A DNA stretch of 64,000 bases from Bradyrhizobium xenonodulans (GTDB lineage Bacteria; Pseudomonadota; Alphaproteobacteria; Rhizobiales; Xanthobacteraceae). Location: NCBI RefSeq assembly GCF_027594865.1, contig NZ_CP089391.1:6664501-6728500 (forward strand). The letters are read 5' to 3'. Both the position numbers and the translations under genes were made by a program. The notes beneath the pieces were generated by a model. The model was given only the letters and a program-made list of their open reading frames with translations. It ran no database searches and was not told where the DNA came from. Positions 9,471 through 17,975 of this stretch are shown piece by piece. Each line of letters starts with the position of its first letter. Within the stretch, counting starts at the first letter, position 1.

Positions 9471-11207
9471 GTGCCGAAACCACAAACCCATGTGCGGTGG
9501 ATCTTCGCCGCGATCGTATCGGTCAGCTTCGTCGCGTTCGGCCCCGCGCGCGCGGCGTCGGTTGCGCCGGTCGCCGCCGAAAACGGCATGGTCGTCTCCG
9601 CGCAACATCTGGCGACCCAGGTCGGCGTCGACGTGCTGAAGCGCGGTGGCAACGCCGTCGATGCCGCTGTGGCTGTCGGTTATGCCCTGGCCGTCGTCTA
9701 TCCGGCAGCCGGCAATCTCGGCGGCGGCGGCTTCATGACCATCAATCTCGCCGATGGCCGCAAGACCTTTCTCGACTTCCGCGAGACGGCGCCCAAGGGC
9801 GCGACCGCCAACATGTATCTCGACAAGGATGGCAACGTCATCAAGGGCATCTCGACCAAGGGACATCTCGCCGTGGGCGTTCCAGGATCCGTCTCGGGCA
9901 TGGAATATGCGCGCGAAAAATACGGCACCATGAAACGCGCCGACCTGCTCGCCCCCGCGATCCAGCTCGCCGAGCAGGGCTTTGCGCTGGACCAGGGCGA
10001 CATCGACCTGTTGCTCACCGCCACTCAGGATTTTCGGGACGATCCCGCCTCCGCCGCCATTTTCCTCAATAACGGTCAGCCGTTCCGGGTGGGCGAGAAG
10101 CTGACGCAGTCGGAGCTCGCCAAGACCCTGCGCGAGATCAGCAGCAAAGGCACCGATGGCTTCTACAAAGGCTGGGTCGGCGGCGCCATCGCGGCATCGA
10201 GCCAGGCCGGCAAGGGCCTGATCACGCAGGATGACCTCGACAATTACAAGACCCGCGAGCTCGCCCCGGTCGAATGCGACTATCGCGGCTACCATGTGAT
10301 CTCCGCGCCGCCGCCGAGCTCGGGCGGCGTCGTCATTTGCGAGATCCTCAATATCCTGGAGGGCTATCAACTGAAGGAGCTGGGCTACCACTCCGCGCAG
10401 GCCGTGCACGTGCAGATCGAAGCCATGCGGCACGCTTACGTGGACCGCAACAGCTATCTCGGCGATCCGGACTTCGTGAAGAATCCGCTCGACCGCCTCC
10501 TCGACAAGAATTACGCGACCAAGATCCGCGCCGTGATCGATCCGAACAAGGCCGGCGTCTCCAAGGACATCAAGCCGGGCGTTGCGCCGCATGAGGGCAG
10601 CAACACCACGCATTATTCAATCGCGGACAAGGACGGCAACGCCGTATCGGTGACCTACACGCTGAACGACTGGTTCGGCGCCAAGGTGACGGCGGCCAAG
10701 ACCGGCGTCCTGCTGAACGATGAAATGGACGACTTCACCGCCAAGGTCGGCGTACCGAACCTGTATGGCCTGGTGCAGGGCGAGGCCAATTCCATCGCTC
10801 CCGGCAAGCGGCCGCTGTCCTCGATGAGCCCGACCATCGTCACCAAGGACGGCAAGACGGTCATGGTGGTGGGGACACCCGGCGGCAGCCGCATCATCAC
10901 GGCGGTCTTGCAGACCATGATCAACGCGATCGATTACGGCATGAATGCGCAGGAAGCGGTCGACATGCCGCGCATCCACCAGCAATGGCTGCCGGACCTG
11001 ACCAACGTCGAGACTTATGCCCTGTCGCCGGACACGCAAAAGATTCTGGAAGGCATGGGCCACAAGTTCGGACCGCCGCAGCCGGCCAACCATCTGGCAG
11101 TCATCATCGTCGGCGCGCCGTCACTCAACGGCAAGCAGGTCGGCAACAACCGCTACTATGGCGCCAACGATCCCCGCCGCAACTCGGGGCAGGCCGCCGG
11201 GTATTAG
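9471..11207 (+). CDS. ggt: Gamma-glutamyltranspeptidase precursor
   Basis: Periplasmic N-terminal nucleophile hydrolase that cleaves gamma-glutamyl bonds (glutathione, gamma-glutamyl amino acids). The GTG at 9471 has GAGGAG 6 nt upstream and gives 578 aa; the longer read from 9435 lacks such a site. A signal peptide (VRWIFAAIVSVSFVAFG...ARA) leads into the large subunit with GGNAVDAAVAVGYALAVVYP. The autoprocessing site is TTHYS; its first Thr (about residue 379) becomes the N-terminus of the small subunit. GKRPLSSMSPTIV and GTPGGSRIITAVLQ in the small subunit are family hallmarks. It is monocistronic, convergent with cysE. Confidence 0.95.
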   Translation: MPKPQTHVRWIFAAIVSVSFVAFGPARAASVAPVAAENGMVVSAQHLATQVGVDVLKRGGNAVDAAVAVGYALAVVYPAAGNLGGGGFMTINLADGRKTFLDFRETAPKGATANMYLDKDGNVIKGISTKGHLAVGVPGSVSGMEYAREKYGTMKRADLLAPAIQLAEQGFALDQGDIDLLLTATQDFRDDPASAAIFLNNGQPFRVGEKLTQSELAKTLREISSKGTDGFYKGWVGGAIAASSQAGKGLITQDDLDNYKTRELAPVECDYRGYHVISAPPPSSGGVVICEILNILEGYQLKELGYHSAQAVHVQIEAMRHAYVDRNSYLGDPDFVKNPLDRLLDKNYATKIRAVIDPNKAGVSKDIKPGVAPHEGSNTTHYSIADKDGNAVSVTYTLNDWFGAKVTAAKTGVLLNDEMDDFTAKVGVPNLYGLVQGEANSIAPGKRPLSSMSPTIVTKDGKTVMVVGTPGGSRIITAVLQTMINAIDYGMNAQEAVDMPRIHQQWLPDLTNVETYALSPDTQKILEGMGHKFGPPQPANHLAVIIVGAPSLNGKQVGNNRYYGANDPRRNSGQAAGY

Positions 11208-11250
11208 ATGGACGCCGGTTCGCGTCAAGAAAACGCGTCAAAACAAGAAT

Positions 11251-11288
11251 CCAGAGCCGTGATTCCATCGGAACGAAAACGGCTCTGG
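11251..11288. terminator. Inverted repeat downstream of ggt
   Basis: Perfect 10-bp arms (CCAGAGCCGT / ACGGCTCTGG) enclose an 18-nt loop with a small inner TTCC/GGAA pairing. The preceding GCGTCAAGAAAACGCGTCAA and this palindrome resemble an extragenic repeat common in Bradyrhizobium. It likely terminates ggt and the convergent cysE transcript. Confidence 0.55.
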
Positions 11289-11303
11289 AGACGGCGGAGT
11301 GCC

Positions 11304-11411
11304 TCACCACTTCTCCTTGGAGGTCCGCACGTCGAGCTCGAACGACCAGGCACGTTCGGGCTGGCGGTACAGGAAGGCGAAGGCATCGACGATGCCTTCG
11401 ATGTCGATCAG
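11304..11411 (-). CDS. Possible 35-aa ORF after cysE, no standard start codon
   Basis: Directly downstream of cysE, a frame of 35 codons ends in TGA at 11304-11306. It encodes a protein-like peptide rich in aromatic and charged residues (AFAFLYRQPERAWSFELDV near the middle). No ATG, GTG or TTG exists in this frame between the upstream in-frame stop and the peptide. The only candidate is a CTG at 11411, with GAGGG about 4 nt upstream and AAGGAG further up. Either it is translated from CTG, or it is the 3' remnant of a gene that lost its start. I do not recognise a family. Confidence 0.4.
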   Translation of the reverse strand: MIDIEGIVDAFAFLYRQPERAWSFELDVRTSKEKW

Positions 11412-11436
11412 GCTGCCCTCGGATCTCCTTGATGGC

Positions 11437-12204
11437 TCAAGCCGCAGTGGCAGGCTCAGGGCAGTTGGTCAGCCGTGCGGGATTGCCGACCGCCGTGCAG
11501 CCGCCGGGAACGTTCGATGTCACCACCGTGCCGGCACCGATCTTGGCAAATGCGCCGATGCCGATGTCGCCGAGGATCGTTGCGCCCGCGCCGATATAGA
11601 CCCCACGGCCGATGCGCGGCGAGCGCGCCGGCAGGTCACTACTGCGGCCGATGCTGACATTCTGGAGGATGGTGACCTCGTCGCCGATCATCACATTCGC
11701 GCCGATCACGATGCCGGTGGCGTGGTCGAGATAGACCGACGAGCCGATCTGTGCGGCCGGATGAATGCTGACCTGCAACAGGTTCGACGCCTCGTTCTGG
11801 AATAGCAGCGCCGCGTCGCGATGGTCATGACGCCAGAGCCAGTTCGAGACGCGCCAGGCCTGCAGCGCGACATAGCCCTTGAAATGCAGCAGCGGCGGCA
11901 ACAGCCCGGCGATGGCGGGATCGCTGCGCCCGATGGCCTGCAAATCGCAGCCGGCGATCTCGATCAAGCCCGGCTGGCCGTGAAAGGCGGCGCGGGAAAA
12001 GGCGGCGAAGCGCGCACGCGCGGCCGCATCCTGGCCAAGCCTGCGTCCGATCAGGTCGGCGAGCACAGCCGCAAAATCGTCATGGGCCAGGACGGCATCG
12101 GCAACGGCCTTGCCGAAGACCGGATCGGCAGACACGGCACGCTCCGCTTCGCCGCGGATCTCCTGCCAGAGACTGTCGCTTGCCTTGATCGCAGCTTTGG
12201 CCAT
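11437..12204 (-). CDS. cysE: Serine O-acetyltransferase
   Basis: Makes O-acetylserine from serine and acetyl-CoA, the first step of cysteine synthesis. The 255-aa protein has an N-terminal helical domain (1-135) and a left-handed parallel beta helix of hexapeptide repeats (about 140-240). The active-site region (VSIHPAAQIGSSVYLDHATG) carries the catalytic histidines. GIVIGANVMIGDEVTILQNV and GAGATILGDIGIGAFAKIGAG are the hexapeptide repeats. It ends with a short flexible tail. A strong terminator hairpin 71 bp upstream separates it from the DUF2852 gene, so it has its own promoter. Confidence 0.93.
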   Translation of the reverse strand: MAKAAIKASDSLWQEIRGEAERAVSADPVFGKAVADAVLAHDDFAAVLADLIGRRLGQDAAARARFAAFSRAAFHGQPGLIEIAGCDLQAIGRSDPAIAGLLPPLLHFKGYVALQAWRVSNWLWRHDHRDAALLFQNEASNLLQVSIHPAAQIGSSVYLDHATGIVIGANVMIGDEVTILQNVSIGRSSDLPARSPRIGRGVYIGAGATILGDIGIGAFAKIGAGTVVTSNVPGGCTAVGNPARLTNCPEPATAA

Positions 12205-12274
12205 CGCCGCCTCCGGTCTGTCGCTACCCGTGACGGCGAATATAGGCGGTCCGGATCAAGGCGCCAAAACCAAA

Positions 12275-12305
12275 CCGCCCGCCTGCGGGTTGCGCAGGCG
12301 GGCGG
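12275..12305 (-). terminator. Terminator hairpin after the DUF2852 gene
   Basis: Perfect 12-bp stem (CCGCCCGCCTGC / GCAGGCGGGCGG) with a 7-nt loop, about 100 bp downstream of the DUF2852 stop. On the minus strand it is followed by TTTGGTTTTGG. It also insulates cysE. Confidence 0.7.
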
Positions 12306-12358
12306 CTCGGGGCCATCAGGACTTTGGGGGCATGCGCCTGAAGGCTTTGAGAGGTGTC

Positions 12359-12414
12359 CAGATCAACCTTTCCAGATCAGCCTTTTCAGTTCAGCCTTTT
12401 CAGTTCAGCCTTGC
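12359..12414. repeat. Four 14-bp tandem repeats across the DUF2852 stop codon
   Basis: Four consecutive 14-mers with consensus CAGWTCAGCCTTTT (units at 12359, 12373, 12387 and 12401); the outer units carry substitutions. The last unit spans the stop codon and final codons of the DUF2852 gene, so repeat copy number could alter the 3' end or untranslated region. Confidence 0.75.
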
Positions 12415-12896
12415 GGCTGGTCGGTCGGCGGCGGGGTCGGGCGCGTCTTGTGCTGGGCCATGAACTGGTCGAACTCTTCCTTGTCCTTGGCGTGACGCAG
12501 ACGGTCGAGGAAGTTCTTGAACTCGACCTGCTCCTCCTCGAGCCGGCGCAGCGTTTCAGAGCGGTACTCGTCGAAGGCGCGGTTGCCGGAGGTCGGCGGA
12601 CCAAAGCCGAAGCCGAAACCATGGCGCTCCATGCGGCCGCGCATGCGGTCCATCTTGTACTGCATCCGCTCCATCTTGTTCTGCCAGCGATCCTGATTGC
12701 TCCAGCACGACATTCTTCTGCTCCCGAGTGTGAAAAAGAGAAGGGCAAGTCCGATCGGCCACCAGATGATGAAGCCGAGGATGGTCACGGCGATCCAGCC
12801 GGGATGCCAGGGCGTGTCCAGCATGCGGGGACGCTCATATTGTTGGTATTGGTCCGAAGGGCCGCGCCATCGATTGACATCAGCGGTGTAGGCCAT
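12405..12896 (-). CDS. DUF2852 family small membrane protein
   Basis: The 163-aa protein has one hydrophobic segment (about 34-57, WIAVTILGFIIWWPIGLALL) and then a long charged, Met/Arg-rich region (RWQNKMERMQYKMDRMRGRM) likely to be helical or coiled. A Pro-rich tail follows. This matches the DUF2852 family of rhizobial proteins with unknown function. A perfect palindrome 36-54 bp upstream of the start resembles the site over the neighbouring tetR start, so it is probably controlled by that TetR. Tandem repeats overlap its stop codon. Confidence 0.8.
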   Translation of the reverse strand: MAYTADVNRWRGPSDQYQQYERPRMLDTPWHPGWIAVTILGFIIWWPIGLALLFFTLGSRRMSCWSNQDRWQNKMERMQYKMDRMRGRMERHGFGFGFGPPTSGNRAFDEYRSETLRRLEEEQVEFKNFLDRLRHAKDKEEFDQFMAQHKTRPTPPPTDQPQG

Positions 12897-12931
12897 TTCC
12901 CATCTCCATCACGGCACCAGCGCCGTTGTGA

Positions 12932-12950
12932 ATGTAAATAACATTTACAT
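12932..12950. promoter_or_regulatory. Perfect palindromic operator upstream of the DUF2852 gene
   Basis: ATGTAAA and TTTACAT separated by 5 nt, perfectly symmetric, 36-54 bp before the DUF2852 start. The same ATGTRAA-N5-TTTACAT layout recurs at the tetR start (13750-13782), pointing to a shared TetR operator. Confidence 0.7.
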
Positions 12951-13017
12951 AGCTAGACCATCCCGCGATTTTGTCAAGCTGGCCGCCTGACACGCCCGCG
13001 TGATTATTCGCGCAATT

Positions 13018-13758
13018 TTATTTCGGCTTGCCCCAGGGCCCGCCCGGCGGCATGCCTGAACCGGAGGGAGCCTCCGGCGGGATCGGCGGCGGCTCGGCGC
13101 CCTTCGCAGACGGCCGGCGGTCGGTCGGGAAGCCGAGGCCGCGCAGATAGATCAGCACCTCGGCCTCCAGCAGCTCGTCCGGCGACATCGGCAGTTTCCG
13201 GCGCGCGGCATCGCCACGCGAGAACAGCGAGGCGACGCCATGCGCCATCGACCAGATGTGCAGCGCCATCATCATCGCCGGCGGGCGCGGCGTGCCTGGC
13301 GGCGCCAGTGCCGCAAGCCGCTCGGCGGCAGCGCGAATGATGTTGAAAGCGCGCTCGCTCGCAGCCTGGAGCGCCGGATTGGCATCGACCGGCAGGCCGG
13401 ATTCGAACATCGCGTTGTAGAAGGCCGGCTCGTCGCGGGCGAAGGCGAGATAGGCCCTGCCGACACGCTCGAACGCCGTGACCGTATCGGGCCGCCCGTC
13501 GTCCCAGGCCGCGGTCAGGCGCGCCTCGAACTGCTCGAAGCCGCGCTGCGCGATCGAGGACAACAGCTCGTCGCGGTCGCGGAAATGACGGTAAGGCGCC
13601 GCAGCGCTGACGCCGGCCATGCGCGCGGCATCGGCGAAGGTGAAGCCGGCCGCGCCCTTCTCGGCGATCAACCCGAGGGCGGCCTGCAACAGGGCTTCCT
13701 TCAGATTGCCGTGGTGATAGCCGCGCTCGGCGCGGCGCTGCTCCTTGCGCCAGCTCAT
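13018..13758 (-). CDS. TetR/AcrR family transcriptional regulator
   Basis: The 246-aa repressor-type protein has an N-terminal helix-turn-helix domain (about 14-62: FTFADAARMAGVSAAAPYRHF) and a C-terminal ligand-binding region with a WHG-like pattern (ALHIWSMAHGVASLFS). A Pro/Gly-rich tail (about 215-246) is unusual. Its start codon lies inside a 33-bp near-perfect palindrome, consistent with autoregulation. A matching operator precedes the DUF2852 gene immediately downstream. The inducer is unknown. Confidence 0.9.
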   Translation of the reverse strand: MSWRKEQRRAERGYHHGNLKEALLQAALGLIAEKGAAGFTFADAARMAGVSAAAPYRHFRDRDELLSSIAQRGFEQFEARLTAAWDDGRPDTVTAFERVGRAYLAFARDEPAFYNAMFESGLPVDANPALQAASERAFNIIRAAAERLAALAPPGTPRPPAMMMALHIWSMAHGVASLFSRGDAARRKLPMSPDELLEAEVLIYLRGLGFPTDRRPSAKGAEPPPIPPEAPSGSGMPPGGPWGKPK

Positions 13759-13782
13759 GTGAACGACCTTTACATGAGCTGG
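13750..13782. promoter_or_regulatory. 33-bp palindrome over the tetR start, probable autoregulatory operator
   Basis: Arms 13750-13763 and 13769-13782 match at 13 of 14 positions around a 5-nt spacer. The core ATGTGAA-N5-TTTACAT mirrors the site at 12932-12950. The ATG of tetR (13756-13758) is within the left arm. Confidence 0.65.
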
Positions 13783-13839
13783 GCGAGAAGGTCACTAGCG
13801 GGAAGCGGGTTGTGATTAACCCCGTAATTCGACGGCTCA

Positions 13840-13867
13840 CCGGGCCGATGCGCCCGCATCGGCCCGG
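13840..13867. terminator. GC-rich hairpin between the YciI-like gene and tetR
   Basis: Perfect 12-bp stem (CCGGGCCGATGC / GCATCGGCCCGG) with a GCCC loop, 18 bp past the YciI-like gene stop. There is no T-run, so it is either a Rho-assisted terminator or a structured repeat. Confidence 0.5.
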
Positions 13868-13885
13868 AAACGCCCACGTCCGAGG

Positions 13886-14251
13886 CTACATCTGCGGAAT
13901 CGCCAGGACCGGCATGACCTCGATCGCCTCGCCGGGAAAGATCGCAAAATGCGGATGGTTCTCGAACAGTTTTGCGGCTTCCTCCTGCGAGGCGGCCCGC
14001 ACCACGGTGAAGCCGGTCAGCGCATTGCTGATCTCGGCGATGCCGCTCGCGTCGATCCTGCGGGTCTTGCCGAGCGGGCCGCCCAGTTCGACGATGACGG
14101 CCTTGTGCTTCTCGACCCAGCCGTGCCAGGCGGCCATGCCCTCCCGCTCCCTCGCCTTCCGTTCGGCCTCGGGCAGCGCGTGCCAGGCCTTCATTTTTTC
14201 GCCGCTCATGCTGCCGAGATAGACGGCGAGGAATTTGTGTTCGGTGCTCAT
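13886..14251 (-). CDS. YciI/DGPF-related protein
   Basis: A 121-aa protein with a ferredoxin-like YciI-type layout: MKAWHALPEAERKAREREGMAAWHGWVEKH near the N-terminus, then VELGGPLGKTRRID, then LTGFTVVRAASQEEAAKLFENHP. Members of this family are small dimeric enzymes or regulators of unclear function, often found near ECF sigma factors. It is followed upstream on the same strand by a second DGPF gene and an NTF2-like gene, probably one transcript. Confidence 0.75.
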   Translation of the reverse strand: MSTEHKFLAVYLGSMSGEKMKAWHALPEAERKAREREGMAAWHGWVEKHKAVIVELGGPLGKTRRIDASGIAEISNALTGFTVVRAASQEEAAKLFENHPHFAIFPGEAIEVMPVLAIPQM

Positions 14252-14309
14252 CGGTTCTCTCCTTGTTGATCGGTTGACGGCAGCCGCGATGTCATCGCGA
14301 CCTCTGCGG

Positions 14310-14714
14310 CTACTTCTTCAGTTCGCCAAAGCCGGCGGCGGCCGCCTGCACCTCCGGCGGAAAATCGGCCATCTCCTGCACCTGGCGGATCTCGATGATT
14401 TCGTTCGGCGAGGCCGGGCACTTCCTCGCCCAGGCGATCGCTTCCTCCCGCGAGGCGACCTCGATCATCCAGTAGCCGCCCAAGACTTCCTTGGCTTCAG
14501 TGAAAGGACCATCGGTCACCACAGGCGCGCCGGTCGCGAACGAGACGCGCGCACCCATTGACGGCGGATGCAGGCCGTCGAGCGTGATCAGCACGCCGGC
14601 ATCCTTCAGCGCCTCGTTGTAGCGCATCATCGCCGCGACGCGTTCGGGATCGAGTTGCACGTCCGGCGGCGCGGTCTCGTAGCCGAGCGGGATCATCAGC
14701 ATCATGAATCGCAT
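14310..14714 (-). CDS. YCII-related (DGPF) protein
   Basis: The 134-aa product starts at ATG 14714 (AAGGA upstream); the longer open frame to 15188 crosses another gene and is an artefact. Typical features are MRFMMLMIPLGYE at the start and VTDGPFTEAKEVLGGYW, the DGPF signature. It also has SREEAIAWARKCP. DGPF proteins are often encoded next to ECF42-type sigma factors, but no sigma gene lies beside this copy. A second DGPF gene at 23201-23569 does sit with one. Confidence 0.88.
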   Translation of the reverse strand: MRFMMLMIPLGYETAPPDVQLDPERVAAMMRYNEALKDAGVLITLDGLHPPSMGARVSFATGAPVVTDGPFTEAKEVLGGYWMIEVASREEAIAWARKCPASPNEIIEIRQVQEMADFPPEVQAAAAGFGELKK

Positions 14715-14877
14715 GGAGCATTCCTTGTCTTCGCGGTCATTCCGGAGGGCGCCGCGAGGCGCAGATCCGTAAATGACTGGGAACGGCAGGCCGATCCGGC
14801 GCCGCTCCCCTTCAAGACGAACGAACCCGTACGGAACCGACACGGAAACAGAAATTATTTCGGGGCATGATGCCGTG

Positions 14878-15243
14878 CTAGCGCGGCTGCGGGAGGAAGC
14901 GGCCGTCCTGCCGGGCAGCGCCGAAATAGACGTCGATGCGCCGGACCTTGCCGCCGGCGAAGGTGAAGAACTCCGTGTTCCGAAAGCTCCTGCCATCTGT
15001 CGCCAGACAGAGATAGGTGACGAAGGCCTCGTCGCCCCGGACGAAAATCCGTTCGATGTCGTGCCGCGCGATCCAGCCGGTGCCCTTCCAGCAACGCTCG
15101 AAATAGGCCGATTTGTCGAGATCGTCGTCGAACGGACTGGTGAAGCGGAAATCCTCGGCCAATGCGTCGGCGACGCCTTGCCGATCATTGGCGAGATAGG
15201 CGGCGAAGAGGTTTCGAATCAGGCGGTCGGGATCATCGGGCAT
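14878..15243 (-). CDS. SnoaL-like / NTF2-fold protein
   Basis: A 121-aa protein with the NTF2-like pattern: an N-terminal helix (LIRNLFAAYLANDRQGVADALAE), DFRFTSPFDDDLDKSAYFERC, and a final sheet (FFTFAGGKVRRIDVYFG). Such proteins are small enzymes or ligand binders and the specific role cannot be read. It is first in the short cluster with the two YciI/DGPF genes. Confidence 0.75.
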   Translation of the reverse strand: MPDDPDRLIRNLFAAYLANDRQGVADALAEDFRFTSPFDDDLDKSAYFERCWKGTGWIARHDIERIFVRGDEAFVTYLCLATDGRSFRNTEFFTFAGGKVRRIDVYFGAARQDGRFLPQPR

Positions 15244-15567
15244 TGGTCAACCTCCGGGGAGAGAACTCCCTGCAAGACGATGCACAACCGACGATGCCGA
15301 CAATTGTCTGCAGCCGCGCACATGCGGCATGCCCAAATCGCGCCCGTATAACTACGGCTGCATCGCTGCCAGTTTATGAATTCAGACGTGAATATGAATC
15401 GAGAACGTTCGTAACCTGAATGAGATGCGCCCCGCATGGAAAACTCTGGAAAGCCCGCAGGTCTTTGCAAGGGTTTACAGTTGCTCAACGGGCATGTGCA
15501 ACTTTTGGGTCATCCGAGACGGCGCCCTGATTCATTGAAGCCGCCTTCGAATCTTACGGAGTGACAA
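15244..15567. other. Divergent intergenic region upstream of the PAS chemoreceptor
   Basis: A 324-bp gap between the NTF2-like gene (minus) and the chemoreceptor (plus). It must contain both promoters. I see no gene, strong hairpin or clear operator. Confidence 0.35.
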
Positions 15568-17232
15568 TTGTTCAATTTCCAGAGCAAGAAGGTCAGGCAC
15601 GCAGTTGCAGAGGTCGAGGCGCTCGACCGGTCGCAGGCTGTGATCGAATTCGGTCTCGACGGCACCATCCTCGATGCCAACGAGAACCTCCTGAAGATGA
15701 GCGGCTATACGCTCGCCGAGATCAAGGGCAAGCATCACAGCATCTTCGTCAGCCCGGCCGAGCGGGAGAGCGCGCGCTACCGCGACTTCTGGGCCAGCCT
15801 GAACCGCGGCGAATTCCAGACCACCCAATACAGGCGCTTCGGCAAGAACGGCAAGGAAGTCTGGGTCCACGCCTCCTACGCGCCGCTGCGCGACGAGAGC
15901 GGCAAGGTGATCAGCTTCATCAAGTTCGCCACCGACATCACGGCCTACAAGATGAGGACCATGGAGGACGCGGGCAAGATCGCCGCGATCAGCCGTGCGC
16001 AGGCCGTGATCGAGTTCAGCATGGACGGCACCATCCTCACCGCAAACGAGAATTTCCTCAACGTCGTGGGCTACTCGCTCGACGAGATCCAAGGCAAGCA
16101 CCACAGCATGTTCGTGACGCCGGAGGATCGCGCCAGCTCGGCCTATGCCGATTTTTGGGCGCGGCTGAACCGCGGCCAGTTCGAGGCCGCCGAGTACAAG
16201 CGGTACGGCAAGGGCGGCAAGGAGATATGGATCCTGGCCACCTACAACCCGATCCTCGACGATATGGGCAGGCCGTTCAAGGTGGTGAAGTTCGCGACCG
16301 ACGTCACCGCGCAAAAGATGAAGGCGGCCGACAATGACGGCCAGCTCGCCGCGATTCAAAAGTCGCAGGCGGTGATCGAATTCAACATGGATGGCACGAT
16401 CCGCACCGCCAACCAGAATTTCCTGAACGCGATGGGTTACTCGCTGGCCGAGATCAAGGGGCAGCACCACTCCCTGTTCGTCGAGCCGAGCGACAAGAAT
16501 TCGGCGGCCTATCGTCAGTTCTGGGAAACACTCAATCGCGGAGAATACCAGGCGGCAGAATACAAGCGGATTGCCAAGGGTGGCCGCGAGATCTGGATCC
16601 AGGCCTCCTACAACCCGATTCTGGACCTCAACGGAAAGCCCTACAAGGTGGTGAAATACGCCACCGACATTACCGCGCAGGCAATCGGTCGCAAGAAGGC
16701 CGACAATGCGCGCGGGCTGATCGAGGCCGTCGCCGCCGGCAGCGAAGAAATGAGCGCCTCGATTCGCGAGATCTCCGAGACCATGACGAAATCGCGCGAG
16801 ACATCGAAGGTGGCGACGACTCGCGTCGAGGCCGCGGATAACCAGGCGCAGCGACTGAACGCGGCAGCGCAGGCGATGAGCGGCATCGTCGAGATGATTT
16901 CGGGGATTACCGGCCAGATCAATCTGCTCGCGCTCAATGCCACCATCGAATCGGCGCGTGCGGGCGAGGCCGGTCGGGGGTTTGCGGTGGTCGCGTCCGA
17001 GGTGAAGAGCCTCGCCAACCAGGCCAAGCAGGCCACCGACACGATCACGTCCGAGATCGACGCGCTGAACACGATTTCCGGTGATGTTGCGAGCTCGCTG
17101 ACCGCAATCAAGGCCGCGATCGCCAATGTCAACGAGTATATCGCCTCCACCGCCGCAGCGGTCGAGGAGCAGAGCATCGTGACGGCCGACATGTCGGCCA
17201 ACATGCAGCGCGCGTCGGCGGAGCTGTCGTAG
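15568..17232 (+). CDS. Soluble methyl-accepting chemotaxis protein with three tandem PAS domains
   Basis: Cytoplasmic chemoreceptor/energy sensor of the BdlA/Aer type; no membrane segment is visible in 554 aa. It starts at TTG 15568 with a CGGAG site upstream. Three PAS copies occupy residues 22-143, 144-265 and 266 to about 373, each beginning QAVIEF and ending in FATDxT or YATDIT, with an exact 122-residue period. The signalling domain contains the CheA/CheW-contacting hairpin tip ([20 protein letters not shown] and the following [12 protein letters not shown]). The signalling part is short (about 175 residues). PAS ligands may be flavin or haem; no clear ligand residue can be assigned. Confidence 0.92.
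   Translation: MFNFQSKKVRHAVAEVEALDRSQAVIEFGLDGTILDANENLLKMSGYTLAEIKGKHHSIFVSPAERESARYRDFWASLNRGEFQTTQYRRFGKNGKEVWVHASYAPLRDESGKVISFIKFATDITAYKMRTMEDAGKIAAISRAQAVIEFSMDGTILTANENFLNVVGYSLDEIQGKHHSMFVTPEDRASSAYADFWARLNRGQFEAAEYKRYGKGGKEIWILATYNPILDDMGRPFKVVKFATDVTAQKMKAADNDGQLAAIQKSQAVIEFNMDGTIRTANQNFLNAMGYSLAEIKGQHHSLFVEPSDKNSAAYRQFWETLNRGEYQAAEYKRIAKGGREIWIQASYNPILDLNGKPYKVVKYATDITAQAIGRKKADNARGLIEAVAAGSEEMSASIREISETMTKSRETSKVATTRVEAADNQAQRLNAAAQAMSGIVEMISGITGQINLLALNATIESARAGEAGRGFAVVASEVKSLANQAKQATDTITSEIDALNTISGDVASSLTAIKAAIANVNEYIASTAAAVEEQSIVTADMSANMQRASAELS
15631..16680 (+). repeat. Three in-frame PAS-coding repeats of 366-bp period
   Basis: Units begin at 15631, 15997 and 16363 with no length change. 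Protein identity between units is visibly high, with shared KGKHHSxFV, FWxxLNRG and GKEIWI words, indicating duplication within the gene. Confidence 0.85.
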
Positions 17233-17464
17233 GCGGCTTCCATCGCCGCCTGGCCCGCCCTTCGCCAAGCATCGAGATCGGCGTGGCCGGCACGGCATGG
17301 AATGACGTGGATGGTCGGCAATTCATCATTGCTGTGCTTGCCGATCGAAAAATGGTTGCACAATCAATGCGTGTATGGCCTATTGCGCCACGGGGATGAG
17401 GAAACAGCGAGGCTATCGTTAGCCGTTCGCGGTTTGCCGTCGATTTGGGGCTGAGACTGTTCTT

Positions 17465-17905
17465 ATGAGATCGAAGATCGGGGCGCTGCCCCTTTTGCTT
17501 GTCGGATTTTTGTTGGCGAGTTGCGCGAGCCCACGTGGTCTTGATGAACCGCCCTTGCAGCTGCCACCATTGAAGCCGGGATTGGGCCGTGTCTACTTCA
17601 CCCGGCCGGGCGAATTTGCAGGGTCGGCCGTTCAGCCCGAGATTCGGATGAACAATGAAGTCGTCGGCAGGTCTGTGCCCGGCGGGTTCTCTTTTGTCGA
17701 CCGCCCCCCGGGGAAATACGCCGTAACAACGGCCACTGAGGTCGAAAATGCGGTTACGTTCCAGCTGGCTGCGGGCGAGACGAAGTACATCAAGACAGCA
17801 GTGACACCCGGCATCCTCGTCGGCCATGTCACGCCGACGCTTGAATTCCCCGAGCAGGGACAATCCGACATCAGCCGCCTCAGATATGTCGGCACCAAAT
17901 TCTGA
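17465..17905 (+). CDS. DUF2846-type lipoprotein
   Basis: A 146-aa predicted lipoprotein: the signal peptide ends LLASC with the lipidated Cys at residue 20. The mature part has GRVYFTRPGEFAGS, PGGFSFVDRPPGKYAVTT and AAGETKYIKTAV, the beta-rich pattern of DUF2846 proteins. The function is unknown. It stands alone between the chemoreceptor and the SDR gene. Confidence 0.8.
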   Translation: MRSKIGALPLLLVGFLLASCASPRGLDEPPLQLPPLKPGLGRVYFTRPGEFAGSAVQPEIRMNNEVVGRSVPGGFSFVDRPPGKYAVTTATEVENAVTFQLAAGETKYIKTAVTPGILVGHVTPTLEFPEQGQSDISRLRYVGTKF

Positions 17906-17975
17906 TTCCTCTTTGGATCCCTTGCACGGGACCAACTAAACTGTCATGCCGCAGGCCAGAGTAAAGGACCGCGTC

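Noticed and set aside
14715..15188. N-terminal extension of the DGPF gene to 15188
   Set aside because: It would run antiparallel-free through the NTF2-like gene in another frame; the DGPF family begins at MRFMMLM (14714).
15532..17298. 588-codon minus-strand frame opposite the PAS chemoreceptor
   Set aside because: Shadow of the triplicated PAS gene. Its internal repetition just reflects the repeats on the coding strand.
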